A DNA stretch of 64,000 bases from Sphingomicrobium sp. XHP0239 (GTDB taxonomy: Bacteria; Pseudomonadota; Alphaproteobacteria; Sphingomonadales; Sphingomonadaceae), in assembly GCF_039555325.1 (NCBI RefSeq), contig NZ_CP154608.1:186001-250000 (forward strand). The letters are read 5' to 3'. Position 1 is the first letter of the stretch. Every line of letters begins with the position of its first letter. The translations under genes were made by a program, and so were the position numbers. A model generated the notes under the pieces. It was given only the letters and a program-made list of their open reading frames with translations, had not been told where the DNA came from and ran no database searches. This document shows positions 25,824 through 34,512 of the stretch, in pieces.

Positions 25824-26321
25824 ATGACCAGTCTTTTTACCCCCGACACGTTGCCGTGGGCCGACGTTCTCGTTCGCATGGCGGCGGCGACCATCCTCCC
25901 GCTGCTCATCGGTCTGGAACGGTTCGTTCGCGACAAGCCTATCGACTTTCGCCCGTTCGTCATCATTTCGGTGGGGGCTTGCGGGTTGCTGATCGCCTCG
26001 ATGGAATTGCTCCAGACGGCTTCCGACCCGAATTCGCAGATCGACCCGACCCGGGTGATCGAAGGCGTCATCACCGGCATCGGGTTCCTCGGCGCGGGCG
26101 CGATGTTCCGCCAAGGCAATTTTGTTCAAGGCGCCGGCTCGGCTTCGGCCATCTGGGCGGCGGGTGCGATCGGACTCACCTGCGGCCTTGGCGATCTGTG
26201 GCTCGCCGGTCTGATGACGCTGATCGTGCTCGTTCTGCTGATCGTCAGCGGCCCCGTCACCGAAAAATGGGACGCCGGGCATGCCGAAGACCCGAATGAG
26301 GATGACGCTGAAAAAGCCTAG
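25824..26321 (+). CDS. MgtC/SapB family membrane protein
   Basis: A 165-residue protein with four or five hydrophobic helices. The family signature near the start, RMAAATILPLLIGLERF, and VITGIGFLGAGAMFRQGN followed by ASAIWAAGAIGLTCGLGD are typical of the MgtC/SapB N-terminal domain. Members help bacteria survive low Mg2+ or modulate the F-type ATP synthase. This one has no C-terminal cytoplasmic ACT-like domain. Its stop overlaps the convergent prsR stop by four bases. Confidence 0.88.
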   Translation: MTSLFTPDTLPWADVLVRMAAATILPLLIGLERFVRDKPIDFRPFVIISVGACGLLIASMELLQTASDPNSQIDPTRVIEGVITGIGFLGAGAMFRQGNFVQGAGSASAIWAAGAIGLTCGLGDLWLAGLMTLIVLVLLIVSGPVTEKWDAGHAEDPNEDDAEKA

Positions 26322-27688
26322 GCGCTCAGCTTGTAGGCCTTCATCAGATCGTAGAGCGTCGGACGGCTGATCCCCAGCAGCTTGGCCGCGCCCGAGATGT
26401 TGTTCTCGGTTCGCGTCAGGGCCTGGTGGATCGCCCGGCGGTCGGCGATCTCGCGCGCGGCGCGCAGGTTGATGGGGCTGGCATCGCCCACATCCGCCCC
26501 CGCCTGAAGGTCGAGGTCGCCCGCACCCACCAGCTTGCCGTCCGCCATGATGACCGCGCGCTTGATGCGGTTTTCCAGCTCGCGGACGTTCCCCGGCCAC
26601 GGATGCGCATCGATCGCCTCGACGGCGTCGGGCGCGAGGCCCGACAGGTTACGGCCCAGTTCCTTGGCGTAGCGATGGACGAAATGGCGGGCGAGCAGGA
26701 CCGCGTCGCCGGTTCGCTGGGCAAGCGGCGGGATAGGCACGACGATTTCGGCGAGGCGATAATAGAGATCTTCGCGGAACGAGCCGTCGGCGGTCATGGC
26801 GTCGAGATCCCGGTGGGTCGCGCAGACGATCCGCGTATCGACGGCGATGGGCCGGCGCCCGCCGATCCGCTCGATGATCCGCTCCTGGAGGAAACGGAGC
26901 AGCTTCACCTGGAGCGGAAGCGGGATGTCCCCCACCTCGTCGAGGAACAGGGTGCCGCCCTCGGCCTGCTCGATCTTGCCCTCCGTCGTCTTGACCGCCC
27001 CGGTGAAGGCGCCGCGCTCGTAGCCGAACAGCTCGGCCTCGAGCAGGTTTTCGGGGATCGCCGCGCAATTGAGGGCGACGAAGGCGCCCTTCCCGCGCGG
27101 GCTCTGGTCGTGGACCGCACGGGCGAGCAGTTCCTTGCCGGTCCCGCTCGCGCCCAGCAACATCACCGACACATCGGCGCTGGCGACGCGCTCGATCGTG
27201 TGCGCGACCTTGAGCATTTCGGGGCTTGCCGAAACGATCGAGCCCAGCACCGTCCGGCTCTCCCCCGCCTCGCTCTCGAGCCGGCGGTTTTCCTCCTCCA
27301 GCGCGTGCAACTGATAGGCGCGCTTCACGATATGGCCGAGTTCGTCGATATCGACGGGCTTGCGATAGAAATCGTAGGCACCGAGCGCGATCGCCTTCAA
27401 CGCGCTTTCATGCGCATGGTGGCCCGAGGCGACGATCACCTTCGTGTCGGGCTTGAGGCTCTGGATATCGCCGAGCGTCGCGAAGCCCTCGGTCGTGCCG
27501 TCCGGGTCGGGCGGCAGGCCGAGGTCGAGCGTGACGACGGCCGGTTCGTGCAGCCGAAGCAGCTCGATCGCCTGCGCGCGGCTGGTCGCGGCGACCACCT
27601 CGTAATCCTCGTACGCCCATTTCAGCTGGCGCTGCAGGCCTTCGTCGTCCTCGACGACGAGCAGGATGGGACGAGTGGACTTGGTCAT
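26318..27688 (-). CDS. prsR: PEP-CTERM-type sigma-54-dependent response regulator PrsR
   Basis: A 456-residue NtrC-like activator. The receiver domain is at about 1-125, with D55 in VVTLDLGLPPD. The AAA+ domain has Walker A LLGASGTGKELLAR (178-191), the GAFTGA loop (226-231) that contacts sigma-54, and Walker B GGTLFLDEVGDIP. A Fis-type HTH ends the protein (ISGAAKLLGISRPTLYDLMK). The upstream overlap (4 nt) with the matching PrsK kinase identifies it as PrsR of the exopolysaccharide/PEP-CTERM (XrtA) system. It should activate sigma-54 promoters of EPS/exosortase genes, none of which lie in the window. Confidence 0.93.
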   Translation of the reverse strand: MTKSTRPILLVVEDDEGLQRQLKWAYEDYEVVAATSRAQAIELLRLHEPAVVTLDLGLPPDPDGTTEGFATLGDIQSLKPDTKVIVASGHHAHESALKAIALGAYDFYRKPVDIDELGHIVKRAYQLHALEEENRRLESEAGESRTVLGSIVSASPEMLKVAHTIERVASADVSVMLLGASGTGKELLARAVHDQSPRGKGAFVALNCAAIPENLLEAELFGYERGAFTGAVKTTEGKIEQAEGGTLFLDEVGDIPLPLQVKLLRFLQERIIERIGGRRPIAVDTRIVCATHRDLDAMTADGSFREDLYYRLAEIVVPIPPLAQRTGDAVLLARHFVHRYAKELGRNLSGLAPDAVEAIDAHPWPGNVRELENRIKRAVIMADGKLVGAGDLDLQAGADVGDASPINLRAAREIADRRAIHQALTRTENNISGAAKLLGISRPTLYDLMKAYKLSA

Positions 27689-29751
27689 GCGGATTTCCTG
27701 ACGGGGAGGGGCTCGGCAGCGGCGAGCGTGATGGTGAAGCGGGTGCCCTTGCCGGGCTGGCTGTCGACGTCGAGCCGACCGCCCATCGCGAGAACGAGCC
27801 CACGCGCCTCGAAGGCGCCGATGCCGAACCCGCCTTCCTTGGTCGATGCGAAGGGTTCGAACAGGCGCGCGCGCAGGAACTCGGCGTCCATGCCGCCGCC
27901 CTGGTCGATGATGTGGACGCGGACTTCGCGGGCATCGCCCTCGACCCGGACGGTGACGGGCGCCTGCGCGGGACTTGCATCGATGGCGTTCTGGACCAGA
28001 TGGCCGATCGCCTGCTCGAGCCCCTGCGCCTCGCCGATCGCCCAGCGGTCGGGGTTGCCGAGCATCCGGATGTCGTGGGCGCCGCGCCGTGCGGCGATGG
28101 CGAACGACGTGATCTCTCCGACCGATACCGGCTCGGCGCGGTTGCCGCGCGTCGCCGATCCCGGCGCGAGACGGGCGAGCAGATCGTTCATCTTTTCCAC
28201 CGAGCCCTTCAGCGTCGCGACCATGTCGGCGCGGAATTCGGGATTGTCGGCATGACGTTCGGCGTTGCGCGAAAGGAGCGACAGCTGGCTCACCAGATTC
28301 TTGATGTCGTGCATGATGAACGCGAACCGGCGATTGAACTCCTCGAACCGTTGCGCCTTGGCGAGCGCATCCTGGACGAGCTTTTCGGCAAGCGCGTTGG
28401 CGGCCTGCTGGCCGGCAGTGCGCAACAGGTCGAAATCCTCCCAGTCGAGCGCGCGATGCGGATGGGGCGCGCCCAGGACGACCAACCCGACCAATCGCCG
28501 GTCGTTGAACAGCGGCACGCCCACCCATGCCGACGGCACCGCGGCCAGCCATTCGGGAAGCCCGTCCTCGCCCTTGCCGTCGAGGTCGAGAATATGACCC
28601 TGCTCCTCGATCCTGGTCCAGAAGGCCGCTTCCGCTTCCTCGTCTATTCGATGGGGCGGGTCGATGCGTCCGCCCTGCCACCCCTGCTGCGCCGAGACGC
28701 GCAACCGGTCCTCCTCGTCGCGGACCAGCAGTACCCCACCGGGGGCCTCGACCATTTCGGTGAAGGCGCGCACGATCCGCGTGGCCAGGGACGATCGCTC
28801 GGTATCGAAACCGCCCAGCGTCTCCGTGAAGCGCAGCCATTCGGTGCGATAGTCGTAGCGATGCTCGAAGAAATGCTTGGCGATCTTCACGCGGATCCAT
28901 GCCCGTGCGCGGCGGTTGGACAACAGCGCCATCGCCGCCACGGTAAGAAAGGCGAGCAGGATGAGCGCGATCCCGTCCATCCAGCCCCCCGCGGCCGGCC
29001 GAACGGCGTTGGCAAGCACCGCCATGACCGTGAAATAGGCACAGATCGAGAGGACCGACAGCGACTGGAAGGTGGCGGCACGCGAGAGACGGAAACGCCA
29101 TCCGTCCTCCGACCGGCTGCCGATCGCGAACAGCGGCGCAGCCAGCGCGGCGGCGATGCCGCGGGCGTCCGCCGTCGCCTCGCCCGCCGTGTCCGACCAA
29201 TAGGCGATCGTGTAGAGATTGAGATCGTAGAACCACAGGCCCGACAGACCGAGCATGGCGTAGCGGATCGTCGACCGGCTTCCCGGCGCGGCCTGGCCGT
29301 AGAAATTGTGGACGAGGATCAGTCCGCCCGCCGCCGCCAGCATGCCGAGCAACTGGCGGACGTCGACGATCAGCGGAAAACTGGTTTCATTGTCGGGAAT
29401 GCCCGGCGCAAAGGCGAGCGTGATCGACGTCATGATCGTCAGACCTAGAACCGCTGCGACCGCGCCGTAGACGAGGCTCAGTCCGCCCTTCTGCTCGCGC
29501 CCGTCGGCCTGCACCGCGAGACCGTGCAGCAAGCCGATCCAGACGAGATTGCGCGCGGTTTCGGCGAGGTCGGTCAGCAGCGCGCCGGGATAGAGCGCCT
29601 CGAACCAGGCCCACAGTCCGGTTAGGGCGAAGGCCGCCACCAGCGTGCGTTGCCCCGCCGAACGGGGCGCCCGCACCACCTGCCATACGGTCAGCAGCCC
29701 GAACAGCGCCGCGGCGGCAAGATGGCTGACAAGCCGAAGTTCGACGTCCAT
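27685..29751 (-). CDS. prsK: PEP-CTERM-type histidine kinase PrsK
   Basis: A 688-residue multi-TM sensor kinase. About eight N-terminal helices (residues 1-290) are followed by a GAF-like domain (TRIVRAFTEMVEAPGGVLLV onward), a phospho-acceptor region RFAFIMHDIKNLVSQLSLL (His about residue 480) and a HATPase domain ending FGIGAFEARGLVLAMGGRLD. The H-D-I-K-N box and the long membrane module are characteristic of PrsK. It pairs with PrsR downstream via an ATGA overlap. The signal is unknown; family members control exopolysaccharide and PEP-CTERM protein export. Confidence 0.92.
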   Translation of the reverse strand: MDVELRLVSHLAAAALFGLLTVWQVVRAPRSAGQRTLVAAFALTGLWAWFEALYPGALLTDLAETARNLVWIGLLHGLAVQADGREQKGGLSLVYGAVAAVLGLTIMTSITLAFAPGIPDNETSFPLIVDVRQLLGMLAAAGGLILVHNFYGQAAPGSRSTIRYAMLGLSGLWFYDLNLYTIAYWSDTAGEATADARGIAAALAAPLFAIGSRSEDGWRFRLSRAATFQSLSVLSICAYFTVMAVLANAVRPAAGGWMDGIALILLAFLTVAAMALLSNRRARAWIRVKIAKHFFEHRYDYRTEWLRFTETLGGFDTERSSLATRIVRAFTEMVEAPGGVLLVRDEEDRLRVSAQQGWQGGRIDPPHRIDEEAEAAFWTRIEEQGHILDLDGKGEDGLPEWLAAVPSAWVGVPLFNDRRLVGLVVLGAPHPHRALDWEDFDLLRTAGQQAANALAEKLVQDALAKAQRFEEFNRRFAFIMHDIKNLVSQLSLLSRNAERHADNPEFRADMVATLKGSVEKMNDLLARLAPGSATRGNRAEPVSVGEITSFAIAARRGAHDIRMLGNPDRWAIGEAQGLEQAIGHLVQNAIDASPAQAPVTVRVEGDAREVRVHIIDQGGGMDAEFLRARLFEPFASTKEGGFGIGAFEARGLVLAMGGRLDVDSQPGKGTRFTITLAAAEPLPVRKSA

Positions 29752-29836
29752 TCTGCCTCCCCGGTGTCAAATCGTCCGACGGTTCGGCACGGGTGTCGGA
29801 TAAATTTACAAACAAGTGGTGAACGGGAGAGCGAAA

Positions 29837-30793
29837 ATGCAACGACGCACGATGGGGACGAGCGGCATGACGGTCGCGCCGCTCGCGCTCGGCGGCAACG
29901 TGTTCGGCTGGACCGCCGACGAAGCAACGAGCTTCGACCTCATTGACCGGTTCGTGGACGCGGGCGGGAACATGATCGACACCGCCGACAGCTATTCGGC
30001 CTGGGTACCGGGTCACGAGGGCGGGGAGAGCGAGCGCGTGATCGGCGGATGGCTCCGTCGTTCGGGTCGCCGCGAAGATGTGCTGATCGCCAGCAAGGTG
30101 GGTTTCATGGAAGGTCTCGCGCCCGACGTGGTCGCCCGCGCCTGCGATGCCTCGCTCGACCGGCTGGGGACCGATCGCATCGATCTCTACTACATGCACA
30201 AGGACGATACCGACGTCCCGCTCGCCGACAGCCTCGGAGCCTTCGACGCGCTGGTGAAGGCGGGCAAGGTCCGCGGCATCGGCCTGTCCAACTTCACCGC
30301 CGAACGGATCGACGAGGCGATGCGCGTCGCCGAGGAGAACGGGCTGACGAAACCCGTCGCGCTCCAGCCGTGGTACAATCTCGTCGAACGCGAGCGGTAC
30401 GAGGGCGATCTGCGCGACGCCGCGGACCGGCACGGGCTTGGCGTCTTCACCTATTATTCGATCGCCAACGGTTTTCTCGCCGGCAAGTATCGCTCGAAGG
30501 ACGATCTCGACAAGTCGCCGCGGGGCCTTCGGAATATCGGCTATCTGGAGGGCAGGGGGCCTGCCGTGCTGGCGGCGCTCGACGAGGTCGCGGCACAGAC
30601 CGGCGCCCGGCCGGCGACGGTGGCGCTGGCTTGGCTCGCGGCCCAGCCGACCGTGACCGCACCCATCGCCAGCGCCACCGGCGAAACGCAGCTATCCGAA
30701 CTGCTCGCCAGCCTCACGCTCGAACTGAGCGAGGAGCAGCGCGCTCGGCTCGACGCCGCCAGCGCCTGGCCGCAACGGGCTACTCGGCGTTGA
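29837..30793 (+). CDS. Aldo/keto reductase
   Basis: A 318-residue NADPH-dependent oxidoreductase with a TIM-barrel fold. The start at ATG 29837 has GGGAGA upstream. The catalytic tetrad is visible: D and Y in NMIDTADSYSAW, K in LIASKVGF and H in DLYYMHKDD. The C-terminal cofactor region is PIASATGETQLSELLASLTL. The substrate cannot be assigned. Its end overlaps the convergent M20 amidohydrolase gene by 14 bases. Confidence 0.92.
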   Translation: MQRRTMGTSGMTVAPLALGGNVFGWTADEATSFDLIDRFVDAGGNMIDTADSYSAWVPGHEGGESERVIGGWLRRSGRREDVLIASKVGFMEGLAPDVVARACDASLDRLGTDRIDLYYMHKDDTDVPLADSLGAFDALVKAGKVRGIGLSNFTAERIDEAMRVAEENGLTKPVALQPWYNLVERERYEGDLRDAADRHGLGVFTYYSIANGFLAGKYRSKDDLDKSPRGLRNIGYLEGRGPAVLAALDEVAAQTGARPATVALAWLAAQPTVTAPIASATGETQLSELLASLTLELSEEQRARLDAASAWPQRATRR

Positions 30794-32099
30794 ACCGGTC
30801 GATGGCGAGCGCGGTCAAGGCCTCGGTCGCGGTCGAGATCACGGCTTCTGCATCGGGCGCCCAGAAGGGGCTGTGGAGACTGGGCAGTTTGGAGGCATCG
30901 CCGCCCGCGGCCTGCCACTTGTCCATCGGCTGCCCGCCGACCCAGAAGATGAGGCTGTCGATGCTCTCGTCGGCGAGACGATAGCGCGAGAAATCCTCGC
31001 CCCCCATCACCGGCGGGGTCTCTTGAACCCGCTCGTCGCCGAAGCGCGACTGGAACATCGCCAGCGCATGGTTCGCCAGTTCGGGCGTGTTGTAGGTCGA
31101 TGGCGTATATTCGTCCTCGCGGATGGTCACGATGGGCATCCGGTCCTCGGGCACGCCCGCGGCCATCGCCTCGGCCATCGCGATGCGCTCGATTGCGGCC
31201 AGCAGTTGGGCGCGCGTTTCGGGCGAATAGCTCCGCACCGTCAGCAGCAGTTCGGCCTCGTCCGAGATGATGTTGTGCTTGGCGCCCGCATGGAAGCTGC
31301 CGACGGTCACGACGGCGGCTTCCTGCGGATCGATCTCGCGCGCGACGATGGTCTGCAGCGTGGTGACGATCCGGCTGGCGATGACGATGGGATCGCGGGT
31401 GGTGTGCGGATAGGCGCCGTGCCCGCCGATCCCGCGCACCGTGATGTCGACACTGTCCACGTTGGCGAGGGCGTAGCCCGGCGAAATCCCGATCATCCCC
31501 GCGGGCCCTGCGGCGGCGTCGTGAAAGGCGATCGCCGTGTCGGGCTTGGGAAAGCGCTCGTACAGCCCGTCCTCGAGCATCATGCGCGCGCCTTCGCCGG
31601 TTTCCTCGGCCGGCTGCAGGATCATGACCAGCGTGCCCGACCATTCGTCGCGTCGTTCGACCATCTGCATGGCCGCGCCGACCCAGCTGGCCATGTGCGT
31701 ATCGTGCCCGCAGGCATGCATCACGCCGGTCTCGACCCCCGACTGCGGCGCCGTCGCGCGCACCGTGCTGGCAAAGGGAAGCCCCGTATCCTCGACCACC
31801 GGCAGCCCGTCCATGTCGGCGCGCAGCATGACCGTCGGACCCTCGCCATTCTCCAGCACGGCGACCACGCCCGTACCGCCGACCTGCTCGGTCACGGTGA
31901 AACCCAGTTCGCGCGCGATCGCGGAAAGATAGGCAGCGGTCTCGCGCTCCTCGCCCGACAGTTCGGGATTGGCGTGCAGCCAGCGGTAATGCTCGATCAG
32001 CGTCGGCATGTCCTCGGCGACCGAGGCCCGCAGATTGTCCTGCGCCTGTGCCGGAGCGGCGAAGGCGGTGGCGGCAAGGGCAAGCAGGGCAAGGCGCAT
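30780..32099 (-). CDS. Secreted M20-family amidohydrolase
   Basis: A 439-residue exported metallohydrolase. The start at 32099 has AGGAG seven bases upstream, and MRLALLALAATAFAAPAQA is a signal peptide. Metal/catalytic motifs: HANPELSGEERETA, MLRADMDGLPV and GVMHACGHDTHMASWVGA. A dimerisation domain with VRGIGGHGAYPHTTRDP and the late GGEDFSRYR complete the M20D (hippurate/IAA-amino-acid hydrolase) pattern. It should hydrolyse N-acyl amino acids in the periplasm. The upstream lipoprotein gene ends five bases before it, so they are likely co-transcribed. Confidence 0.92.
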   Translation of the reverse strand: MRLALLALAATAFAAPAQAQDNLRASVAEDMPTLIEHYRWLHANPELSGEERETAAYLSAIARELGFTVTEQVGGTGVVAVLENGEGPTVMLRADMDGLPVVEDTGLPFASTVRATAPQSGVETGVMHACGHDTHMASWVGAAMQMVERRDEWSGTLVMILQPAEETGEGARMMLEDGLYERFPKPDTAIAFHDAAAGPAGMIGISPGYALANVDSVDITVRGIGGHGAYPHTTRDPIVIASRIVTTLQTIVAREIDPQEAAVVTVGSFHAGAKHNIISDEAELLLTVRSYSPETRAQLLAAIERIAMAEAMAAGVPEDRMPIVTIREDEYTPSTYNTPELANHALAMFQSRFGDERVQETPPVMGGEDFSRYRLADESIDSLIFWVGGQPMDKWQAAGGDASKLPSLHSPFWAPDAEAVISTATEALTALAIDRFNAE

Positions 32100-32103
32100 G
32101 GTT

Positions 32104-32730
32104 CTACTCCTGGACGAGGTGGATGATGTCGAGCTGGGATTCGTACCGCGGTTCGGGGATGAGCAGGCGATATTCGTTCTCGCCGATCCGCTGGAAGGCG
32201 CCGATGACGTCGCGTTCGGGGTCGGCCCCGTACCGCATCGCCCGGTCTTCATCGCCCAGCACCAGCGTGCCGAGGAACACCGCGCGATAGGCGTCGTCGG
32301 GAAAAAGCAGTCCGACCTGCCGCTGCGAACCGGTCACCTTGGCGAAACCGTGGACGGCACCCTCCGGTCGGATACGGCACTGGAAGAAGGGATAATCGAC
32401 ATAGGCGAGCGTGCCGTTGCGGCTGCCCAGCTTGATCGTGCGACACCGAAAGGTCCCGTCGGGCAACGACCCGAGCTGGAGCGCGGCATCGGGGTCCGCG
32501 ATCGCGCCGAGCGTCTCGATCTGGTCGCCATAACCCGCCGCGACCGCCTCCGCCCGCGCGTCGAGGAAGGTCGCGCGCATCCCGCGCAGCCGGTCGGCAT
32601 CCGCCTGCATCGCGGCGGCGCGCCAGCCCGTCTGCGCCGTCCGGTCGGCAAGAGGCGTCCCGGGTACTTCGGCGCATCCCGCCAACGCGGCGAGGCCGAT
32701 GAATGAAGAAGCGATGCAAAAACGCGTCAT
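32104..32730 (-). CDS. Lipoprotein (possible DUF4893)
   Basis: A 208-residue protein with lipoprotein signal peptide MTRFCIASSFIGLAALAGCA (lipobox L-A-G-C). The mature part has a helical start (AAMQADADRLRGMRATFLDA) and a beta-rich second half: YVDYPFFQCRIRPEG, LLFPDDAYRAVFLGTLVLGD and EYRLLIPEPRYESQLDIIHL. This resembles the DUF4893 family of sphingomonads, which has no known function; the family call is tentative. It sits between the SDR and M20 genes on the same strand with 5- and 14-base gaps. Confidence 0.65.
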   Translation of the reverse strand: MTRFCIASSFIGLAALAGCAEVPGTPLADRTAQTGWRAAAMQADADRLRGMRATFLDARAEAVAAGYGDQIETLGAIADPDAALQLGSLPDGTFRCRTIKLGSRNGTLAYVDYPFFQCRIRPEGAVHGFAKVTGSQRQVGLLFPDDAYRAVFLGTLVLGDEDRAMRYGADPERDVIGAFQRIGENEYRLLIPEPRYESQLDIIHLVQE

Positions 32731-32744
32731 CGTATCCGTCTGTC

Positions 32745-33530
32745 CTACTGGGCGGTCCAGCCGCCATCCATGCTGATGTTGGCCCCCGTGACCGATCCCG
32801 CCTGTTCGCCGCTGAGAAACAGCGCCAGCGCGGCGACCTCTTCGGGGGTCACGAACTTTTTGGTCGGCTGCGCCTTCAGCAGCACGTCGTTCATCACCTG
32901 CTCGCGGCTCATGTTGCGCGAGGCCATCGTGTCGGGGATCTGCGCCTCGACGAGCGGCGTCCAGACATAGCCGGGCGAGATGCAGTTGACCGTGATATTC
33001 TCCTCGGCGACCTCCAGCGCGACGGTCTTGGAAAAACCCGCCACCCCATGCTTGGCCGCGACGTAGGCGCTCTTGTTGGGGCTCGCGACCAGACTGTGCG
33101 CGCTCGCGGTATTGATGATCCGGCCAAATCCCTTCTGACGCATCATCGGAACGATCGCGCGGGTCGTGTGGAACACCGCCGTCAGGTTGAGCGCGATGAT
33201 CGCGTCCCATTTCTCGGGCGGGAAGTCCGCGATCGGCGAGACGTGCTGGATCCCCGCATTGTTGACGAGGATGTGCGGGCTGCCGATCTCGTCGACGCAA
33301 TGCTCGATCATCCCGTCGATCGCATCGGCGTCCATCAGGTCGGCATCCGAATAGATCGCCCCCGCGCCCGAACGGTTGGCGAGATCGGAACGTAGCGCCT
33401 CGATCTCGTCCGCATCACCGAACCCGTTGATCATCACCGCCGCCCCCGCGTCGGCAAAGGCGATGGCGATGGCCTTTCCGATGCCCGAGGTCGAGCCGGT
33501 GATCAAAGCGCGCTTGCCCGTTACATCCAT
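32745..33530 (-). CDS. 3-hydroxybutyrate dehydrogenase (SDR family)
   Basis: A 261-residue short-chain dehydrogenase with AAGGAG eight bases before ATG 33530. The cofactor loop is TGSTSGIGKAIA, the stabilising motif LVNNAGIQHV, and the catalytic S-Y-K set is in INTASAHSLVA and NKSAYVAAKHG. Q-H after N-N-A-G-I and the long ISPGYVWTPLVEAQIPD loop match D-beta-hydroxybutyrate dehydrogenase, which interconverts 3-hydroxybutyrate and acetoacetate with NAD. It probably takes part in polyhydroxybutyrate turnover. No phaC gene is nearby. Confidence 0.9.
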   Translation of the reverse strand: MDVTGKRALITGSTSGIGKAIAIAFADAGAAVMINGFGDADEIEALRSDLANRSGAGAIYSDADLMDADAIDGMIEHCVDEIGSPHILVNNAGIQHVSPIADFPPEKWDAIIALNLTAVFHTTRAIVPMMRQKGFGRIINTASAHSLVASPNKSAYVAAKHGVAGFSKTVALEVAEENITVNCISPGYVWTPLVEAQIPDTMASRNMSREQVMNDVLLKAQPTKKFVTPEEVAALALFLSGEQAGSVTGANISMDGGWTAQ

Positions 33531-33636
33531 CAACCAATCTCCTTTGGATGACAGGAATGAAGCCGTGTACGGCAACATGCAACCGTCTCGCGGTCGCGAC
33601 CGTTTGAGAGGTGCAACGAACAGGGGACCCAAGCCA

Positions 33637-34512
33637 ATGCGCCTAGAAGACCGCGACAGCGACAATTTCATCGACCGCACCGGACAGCGCGGTCGCGGCG
33701 GCGGCCTCGGCGGCGGTGCCATGTCCAGCGGCATCTTCATGCTGCTGGCGCGCTTCGTCTTCAACAAGTTCGGCCTCGTCGGCATCTTGATCCTCGGCCT
33801 CGGCTATTGCGCGCTGTCGGGCGGCCTCGGCGGAATCATGGGCGACGGCGGCTCGCCGCAGGGCGCCTCGTCGAGCGGCGAAAGCACGCTCACGTCGGAA
33901 GAGCGCGACCTTCTGGTCAACACGCTCGAAAGCACGGACGAAATCTGGGGGCAGCTGTTCGCGCAGGCGGGAAGCCAATATCGCGAACCCGAACTCGTCG
34001 CCTACGAAGGCGGCACGCAGACCGCCTGCGGCTACGGACAGGCGGTGATGGGACCCTTCTACTGCCCGGGCGACAGCCGCATCTATATCGATCCCGATTT
34101 CTTCACCGAACTGTCGCGCCGTTTCGATGCGCCCGGCGATTTTGCCGCGCGCTACGTCATCGCGCACGAAGTCGGCCACCATATCCAGAACCTCGAGGGC
34201 ACGCTCCAGAACGTCCAGCGCCAGCAGCAGCGCGCGGGACGCAGCGAGGGTAACCAGCTCCAGGTCGGCGTCGAACTGCAGGCCGACTGTTATGCGGGTG
34301 TCTGGGCGGCGCAGACCGGCGCGATGGAGCCTGGCGACCTCGAGGAAGGGCTGCGCGCCGCCGAAGCGATCGGCGACGATGCGCTACAGCGGCAGGCGGG
34401 CCAGGCGGTCCAGCCCGAAAGCTTCACCCACGGCACCAGCGCGCAGCGGATGGAGGCGCTCCGTCGCGGCCTGTCCAACGGCAATCCCGCCGATTGCGAC
34501 TACGCGGGTTAG
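33637..34512 (+). CDS. Neutral zinc metallopeptidase (YpfJ family)
   Basis: A 291-residue membrane-anchored protein. The N-terminus is charged (MRLEDRDSDNFIDRTGQRG), followed by one helix FGLVGILILGLGYCALSGGL. The metalloprotease core contains YVIAHEVGHHIQNLEG (HExxH) and the distal acidic ligand ELQADCYAGVWA. This is the pattern of the YpfJ/putative neutral zinc metallopeptidase family. The substrate is unknown. It starts 106 bases from the divergent SDR gene and ends with a four-base overlap with the convergent gene. Confidence 0.9.
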   Translation: MRLEDRDSDNFIDRTGQRGRGGGLGGGAMSSGIFMLLARFVFNKFGLVGILILGLGYCALSGGLGGIMGDGGSPQGASSSGESTLTSEERDLLVNTLESTDEIWGQLFAQAGSQYREPELVAYEGGTQTACGYGQAVMGPFYCPGDSRIYIDPDFFTELSRRFDAPGDFAARYVIAHEVGHHIQNLEGTLQNVQRQQQRAGRSEGNQLQVGVELQADCYAGVWAAQTGAMEPGDLEEGLRAAEAIGDDALQRQAGQAVQPESFTHGTSAQRMEALRRGLSNGNPADCDYAG

